A DNA stretch of 9,560 nucleotides, taken from NCBI GenBank assembly GCA_050701115.1, contig JBOHER010000465.1, positions 1 to 9,560 of the forward strand, given 5' to 3'. Below, piece after piece: positions 6,275-9,560 of this stretch. Position 1 is the stretch's first letter. The number at the start of each line of letters is the position of its first letter. The stretch comes from JBOHER01 sp050701115 (GTDB taxonomy: Bacteria > Actinomycetota > Actinomycetes > Mycobacteriales > Pseudonocardiaceae). Under the pieces are notes generated by a model. That model worked only from the letters and a program-made list of their open reading frames with translations, had not been told where the DNA came from and made no database searches. The position numbers were made by a program, and so were the translations under genes.

Positions 6275-6952
6275 ATGCGCATCCTGCTGGTCGAGGACGA
6301 TGACCGTGTCGTCGCGGCGCTGACCCCTGCCTTGCGGCGGGTCAACCTGGTGGTGCGGCGGGCGGCCACCGCGGCGCAGGCGTTGGCGCAGTACGACACA
6401 GCGGACCTGATCCTGCTCGATATGGGTCTGCCCGACCAGGACGGACTGTCGCTGTGCAGGCAGATCCGCGCGCACAGCGACGTGCCGATCGTCGCGGTCA
6501 CGGCTCGCCGGGAGGAGGCGATGGTGGTCTCCGCACTGCGGGCCGGGGTCGACGACTACGTGACCAAGCCGTACCGGCTCGCCGAGCTGATCGCGCGGAT
6601 CGAGGCCGTCCTGCGAAGGTCCGGGCGCAAGCCGGCCGAGCTCGTCACCGAGGTCGGCGACATCCGAATCGACCTGGGAACGCGGCGGGCCTACCTCGCA
6701 GGCGCGCCGCTCGCGCTGGCACGCAAGGAGTTCGACCTGCTGCACATGCTGATGCAGAGCAGGGGTGACCTGGTGACCAGGGAGGCCCTGATGGAGGCGA
6801 TCTGGGACACCTCCTGGGTGGGTGCGTCCCGCACTCTCGACGTCCATGTGGCCACCCTGCGCGGCAAGCTCGGTCGCCCGCGGCTGATCGAGACGGTCCG
6901 CGGGGTTGGCTACCGACTCGCCGGTCTGCCTGCCACGGCGGACCAGGCCTGA
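6275..6952 (+). CDS. OmpR/PhoB-family response regulator
   Basis: A 225-residue DNA-binding response regulator. The receiver domain (about 1-115) has the acidic triad D8/D9/D10, the phosphoacceptor Asp49 in LILLDMGLPDQDG, Thr76 in VAVTA and Lys98 in YVTKP, so all catalytic residues are present. The winged-helix effector domain (about 122-218) shows the KEFDLLHML, TREALMEAIW, RTLDVHVATLRGKL and IETVRGVGYRL blocks expected of the OmpR group. The ATG at 6275 is preceded by GAGG with 6-nt spacing, a good SD. It is divergently transcribed from the TRAP-TAXI operon, and the histidine kinase begins 3 nt after its stop. The likely role is control of the adjacent transporter in response to the kinase; this is inferred from position. 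The receiver and DNA-binding calls are certain; the regulon is not known. Confidence 0.96.
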   Translation: MRILLVEDDDRVVAALTPALRRVNLVVRRAATAAQALAQYDTADLILLDMGLPDQDGLSLCRQIRAHSDVPIVAVTARREEAMVVSALRAGVDDYVTKPYRLAELIARIEAVLRRSGRKPAELVTEVGDIRIDLGTRRAYLAGAPLALARKEFDLLHMLMQSRGDLVTREALMEAIWDTSWVGASRTLDVHVATLRGKLGRPRLIETVRGVGYRLAGLPATADQA

Positions 6953-6955
6953 GCC

Positions 6956-8365
6956 ATGGGTCGCCGTCTGCTGGTGGTATCCGTGACGCTGGTCAGCGTC
7001 CTGCTGCTGGCCCTGATGGCCCCGCTGATCAATGCCTACGCCGCGGACCGCACCCAGGACCTGTTCGTCAAGCGCCTCGGCGACGTGACCCGGTTCGCCG
7101 TGCTCGCCGAGGACGCATTGGAGGGCGACGGGTTCGGCGAACTGATCACCGACCTGGCGCGGTACGCCGAGGTGTACGGCGGAACGGTGATCGTCACCAA
7201 CGCCAACCGTGCGGTGGTCGCCTCATCGGCTGCGCACGTCGACCCGGCACGTCCCGAGGTGTCCTCGGTGATCGACAGGGCTTTGTCCGGCAGCGGGTCC
7301 CCGCAGCCGGCAACCGCGTGGCCGTGGGTGGACCGGCCGTTCGTGTTGGGGTCACCGGTCGGCAGGGATGCGCAGGTGCTCGGCGCCGTGGTGATGATCG
7401 CGCCAACCGACTCAGTGCGGGACAGTGTCGGGCAGCGGCTGATGTGGCTGGGCATCGCAGGGCTTGCCACGCTGGTGCTGACAGCGTTCGGACTGGTCGG
7501 CCCGTTGGTGGGGTGGATCCTGCGGCCGGTGCATGACCTGGACGATGCCGCCAAGAGGCTGGCGCGGGGCAACCTCACCAGTCGGGCAGCCCACCAGACC
7601 GGGCCCCCCGAGCTCCGCGACCTTGCCAGGTCGTTCAACGTCATGGCCGACAACGTCGAGATTTCACAACAGCAGCAACGAGATCTGATCGCGGATGCCT
7701 CACACCAACTCGGCAACCCGCTGACGGCGCTACGGCTCCGCGTGGAGAATCTCGGCGCGGCAGCCGAGCCCGAGCCGGATGCGATAGCGAAGGCGCTGGA
7801 GGAGACCGACCGGTTGAGCGCCATCGTGGAGTCGCTGCTCGACTTGAGCCAGGTGGGGGCGCACCGGGTCGCGACCGGGTGTGTCGACGTGGCGGGGCAG
7901 GTGCGGCACCGGTGCGACATGTGGGCCCCGATGTTCGAGCAGTTGCATGTGGACACTCAGGACAATGCCTGCGCGTTGGCCACCGATGACCTCATCGACG
8001 TGGTCCTCGATGCGCTGCTCGATAATGCCGCGAAGTTCGCGGCCGGTTCCGCCGTCGAGGTCACCGTCGCGACCGACGCCGACCAGGTCGTGTTGACCGT
8101 CCGGGACCACGGCCCGGGGCTGGACGCGGAGGACGTGGCGAAGGTCGGCGCGCGGTTCTTCCGGGGACGTCAACACCAGAACATCTCGGGGACCGGACTT
8201 GGCCTGGCGATCGTCCGGGCCAGAGTGCTCGACATCGGCGGCGAGTTCGTGGTCACCTCGGCCACCGGCGGCGGACTTGCTGTGCAGACCCGGTTCCCGG
8301 AGTTCACACCCGTTGCTCCCGGTAGTAACGGACCGCTCCCGGGTGAAGGTCGAGCGGAGAGGTGA
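6956..8365 (+). CDS. Sensor histidine kinase, partner of the upstream regulator
   Basis: A 469-residue membrane sensor kinase. Helix 1 (about 5-29) and helix 2 (about 163-188) bracket an extracytoplasmic domain of about 130 residues with a PAS/Cache-like look (YGGTVIVTNANRAVVASS at 74-91, GAVVMIAPTDSVR at 143-155). HAMP follows (about 189-240), then HisKA with the H-box ASHQLGNPLTAL and phosphorylatable His250, the N-box ALLDNAAKFA, the G1 box DHGPGLD and the G2 box GTGLGLAIV. The H-box has QLGNP where most kinases have ELRTP; HQLxNP variants occur in actinobacterial kinases. It follows the regulator by 3 nt with a poor SD, so it is probably translationally coupled. Its last 20 codons overlap, tail to tail, the 3' end of the second TAXI gene, and the residues after VQTRFP (19 or so, Pro/Gly/Arg-rich) look like a non-structural tail created by that overlap. 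The ligand is unknown. Confidence 0.95.
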   Translation: MGRRLLVVSVTLVSVLLLALMAPLINAYAADRTQDLFVKRLGDVTRFAVLAEDALEGDGFGELITDLARYAEVYGGTVIVTNANRAVVASSAAHVDPARPEVSSVIDRALSGSGSPQPATAWPWVDRPFVLGSPVGRDAQVLGAVVMIAPTDSVRDSVGQRLMWLGIAGLATLVLTAFGLVGPLVGWILRPVHDLDDAAKRLARGNLTSRAAHQTGPPELRDLARSFNVMADNVEISQQQQRDLIADASHQLGNPLTALRLRVENLGAAAEPEPDAIAKALEETDRLSAIVESLLDLSQVGAHRVATGCVDVAGQVRHRCDMWAPMFEQLHVDTQDNACALATDDLIDVVLDALLDNAAKFAAGSAVEVTVATDADQVVLTVRDHGPGLDAEDVAKVGARFFRGRQHQNISGTGLGLAIVRARVLDIGGEFVVTSATGGGLAVQTRFPEFTPVAPGSNGPLPGEGRAER

Positions 8366-9272
8366 AGATCGCCGCGGCAAGGTTGGGCGTGGGTACGCCG
8401 GGGGCCAGCCGGTCGATCTCGTCCTCGGCCTCGAACATCACCCGCGTCACCGCGTAGGCCAGTTTGGCAGTCATGTCCCTGGCCACCACGAGGTAGTTCT
8501 TGACGCTCACGGTGTCCACCGCGCCGGACAGGCCGTACGTGGATGCGGGAATAGGCCCACCGACGTATTGCGGACCGTAGTCGGCGGTCATCGGTTCGAC
8601 CACGTCCTTCAGGCTGACCAGCCGGATGGGGACACGCCTGCTGAGGGAAAGGACCGCCTGGTTGGGGATGCCGCTGACGAAGAAGAATGCCGACATGCTC
8701 CCGTCGATCAATGCTTCCGCAGAGGCCTGAAGGGGATCCGAGGAGACATCGATGTCGGACAGATCCAGCCCGTTCTGCCGCAGAATCCGCTGGGCCACAA
8801 CGCGAGTGCCCGAGCCGGTGGCGCCCAGGCCGACCCGCTGCCCGCGTAGGTGGGCGACCGCACTGATCGGCGAGTCGCCGGGCACGACCAGGTGCACGAA
8901 GCTGTCGTAGGTGCGCGCCAACGCGACGACACCCAGCGCGGTGTCGAACGCTCCGGTCCCCCGCGCGGCGTCCGCGGCGGCGTCGCCCAGTGCGAACCCG
9001 AGGTCGCAGGTGCCGTCGCTGACCATCCGTAGGTTCTGCACCGACGCGTCGGTCAGCTTCGCCCTGGCGCTCACCCCGGTGAGCCGGCGCCCGATGACGG
9101 TGCTCAGTGCCTCGCCGTAACGGGCGAAGACGCCGCCGGGATTTCCGGTCGCCACCGTGAACGTGCTCGGCGGAAACGAGTCCCAGTCATTGCCGAGGCA
9201 GCTGGTGAGTGCACTGGCGAACGGGACGGAGAGCGCAGCAAGCGCCGTGCGCCGAGACACCAGCTTGCCCAT
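8304..9272 (-). CDS. Stand-alone TAXI-family binding lipoprotein with Tat-like signal
   Basis: A 322-residue paralogue of the TAXI protein at 3021-4013, sharing ATGNxxGV, DASVQN, FALGDAAADA, SGTRVVAQR, a P.STYGL block, the NYLVVARDM block and the terminal HPGAVRYYRE, which is typical of the family's end. The N-terminus reads VSRRTALAALSVPFASALTSC: a twin-arginine pair (Arg7-Arg8) in an SRRxxL context and a lipobox LTSC with Cys25. This suggests a Tat-exported lipoprotein, unlike the operon's own binding protein. The ATG at 9270-9272 has AAGG 9 nt upstream. No permease lies beside it; its neighbour is the histidine kinase, on which it converges with a 62-nt overlap. It may present ligand to that kinase, as the TctC-like BctC does for BctE in Bordetella, or feed the TRAP permease as a second receptor. 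Family call is secure; role is inference. Confidence 0.93.
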   Translation of the reverse strand: MGKLVSRRTALAALSVPFASALTSCLGNDWDSFPPSTFTVATGNPGGVFARYGEALSTVIGRRLTGVSARAKLTDASVQNLRMVSDGTCDLGFALGDAAADAARGTGAFDTALGVVALARTYDSFVHLVVPGDSPISAVAHLRGQRVGLGATGSGTRVVAQRILRQNGLDLSDIDVSSDPLQASAEALIDGSMSAFFFVSGIPNQAVLSLSRRVPIRLVSLKDVVEPMTADYGPQYVGGPIPASTYGLSGAVDTVSVKNYLVVARDMTAKLAYAVTRVMFEAEDEIDRLAPGVPTPNLAAAIFTSPLDLHPGAVRYYREQRV

Positions 9273-9371
9273 CGGGACAGACCTTTCGTGACCAAGCAGC
9301 CAATGGCGGCAGGATAGACCTGACAGCCTCGACTACGCCGCAGACTGATGGTCTGGTCGCGTAGGCCTGGC

Positions 9372-9389
9372 CGATACACGGGTGTATCG
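9372..9389. promoter_or_regulatory. Operator-like palindrome upstream of second TAXI gene
   Basis: CGATACACGGGTGTATCG has 8-bp perfect arms around a central GG. Its size and symmetry suit a dimeric TetR-, MerR- or GntR-type regulator. It is 100 nt upstream of the TAXI start codon, so it may belong to that gene or to a rightward gene beyond the window. Confidence 0.4.
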
Positions 9390-9470
9390 CGAGAGCGGCG
9401 GGTGGGATCAACCATCGGAGTAGCCTGACTTGGCGACCGTATGCTCGTGGTCGAGAATGGACAAACCAGC

Positions 9471-9489
9471 CACGAGGCACCTCCTCGTG
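9471..9489. repeat. Short hairpin, 7-bp stem
   Basis: CACGAGG (9471-9477) and CCTCGTG (9483-9489) form a perfect stem with a 5-nt loop (CACCT). No T-tract follows. Its role is unknown; it could lie in the leader or 5' coding part of a gene to the right. Confidence 0.35.
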
Positions 9490-9560
9490 CTGGAGCGCTG
9501 GATCAGCTGCTTAGGGCAAGGACGCGGGTCAGGTGCCGTCGGCGGTGCACCGTTCTGGGC

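Larger units (their letters stand above)
9273..9560. other. Intergenic region upstream of second TAXI gene
   Basis: No gene can be supported in these 288 nt. A TATCCT -10-like hexamer (complement of 9311-9316) could give the TAXI gene a leader of about 30 nt, but I see no matching -35. A small inverted repeat CAGAC/GTCTG lies at 9341-9355, a longer palindrome at 9372-9389 and a hairpin at 9471-9489. Two short plus-strand frames (ATG at 9441 and at 9457) stay open to the window edge, but neither shows a recognisable family, and codon use is mixed. Either could be the start of a gene lying mostly outside. Confidence 0.5.

Noticed and set aside
9187..9480. 97-codon and 103-codon minus-strand frames overlapping the second TAXI start
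   Set aside because: They run out of frame over the TAXI signal peptide, lack a recognisable domain, and have irregular composition.
9441..9560. Possible 5' end of a rightward gene (ATG at 9441 or 9457)
   Set aside because: About 35-40 codons only, no clear SD, mixed codon use and no recognisable motif; it cannot be judged without sequence beyond the window.

Overview
The window is GC-rich, with strong G/C third-position bias, GTG starts, short SD motifs and tightly packed genes. This fits an actinomycete, and gene style and context suggest Pseudonocardiaceae (Amycolatopsis/Saccharopolyspora/Saccharomonospora-like). That placement is an inference from style, not from a marker gene.

Region 1 (1-2387, minus strand) holds two adjacent CNNM/CorC (HlyC-type) membrane proteins joined by a 4-nt GTGA stop/start overlap. 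The first (1005-2387) is complete, with CNNM, a CBS pair and a CorC_HlyC domain. The second (1-1008) starts with GTG and runs off the left edge of the window with only its extreme C-terminus missing. They are probably divalent-cation or osmotic/membrane homeostasis proteins.

Region 2 (2388-3020) has no intact gene. It holds two long hairpins, the isolated right-end hairpin of an IS200/IS605-type TnpB element with a scrap of tnpB beside it (minus strand), and the decayed 3' part of a purple-acid-phosphatase-like metallophosphoesterase (plus strand, frameshifted). A strong terminator hairpin follows. This is a small graveyard of an insertion and a dead gene.

Region 3 (3021-9272) is the functional centre. 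A TRAP-TAXI transporter operon on the minus strand consists of a 4TM/12TM fused permease followed by a TAXI solute-binding lipoprotein, with ATGA overlap. It is divergent from an OmpR-family response regulator and sensor histidine kinase pair on the plus strand. A second, stand-alone TAXI-type lipoprotein with a Tat-like signal converges on the kinase, and the two reading frames overlap by 62 nt. The likely logic is that the two-component system senses an extracytoplasmic solute (perhaps a dicarboxylate or amino acid), possibly with the orphan TAXI protein as ligand receptor, and controls the divergent transporter through the 99-bp shared promoter region. That region carries a perfect 14-bp palindrome and a convincing leaderless promoter. 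This resembles TctDE/TctCBA logic carried out with TAXI parts.

Region 4 (9273-9560) is non-coding as far as can be supported. It has an operator-like palindrome and a small hairpin, and may include the start of a gene that cannot be identified.
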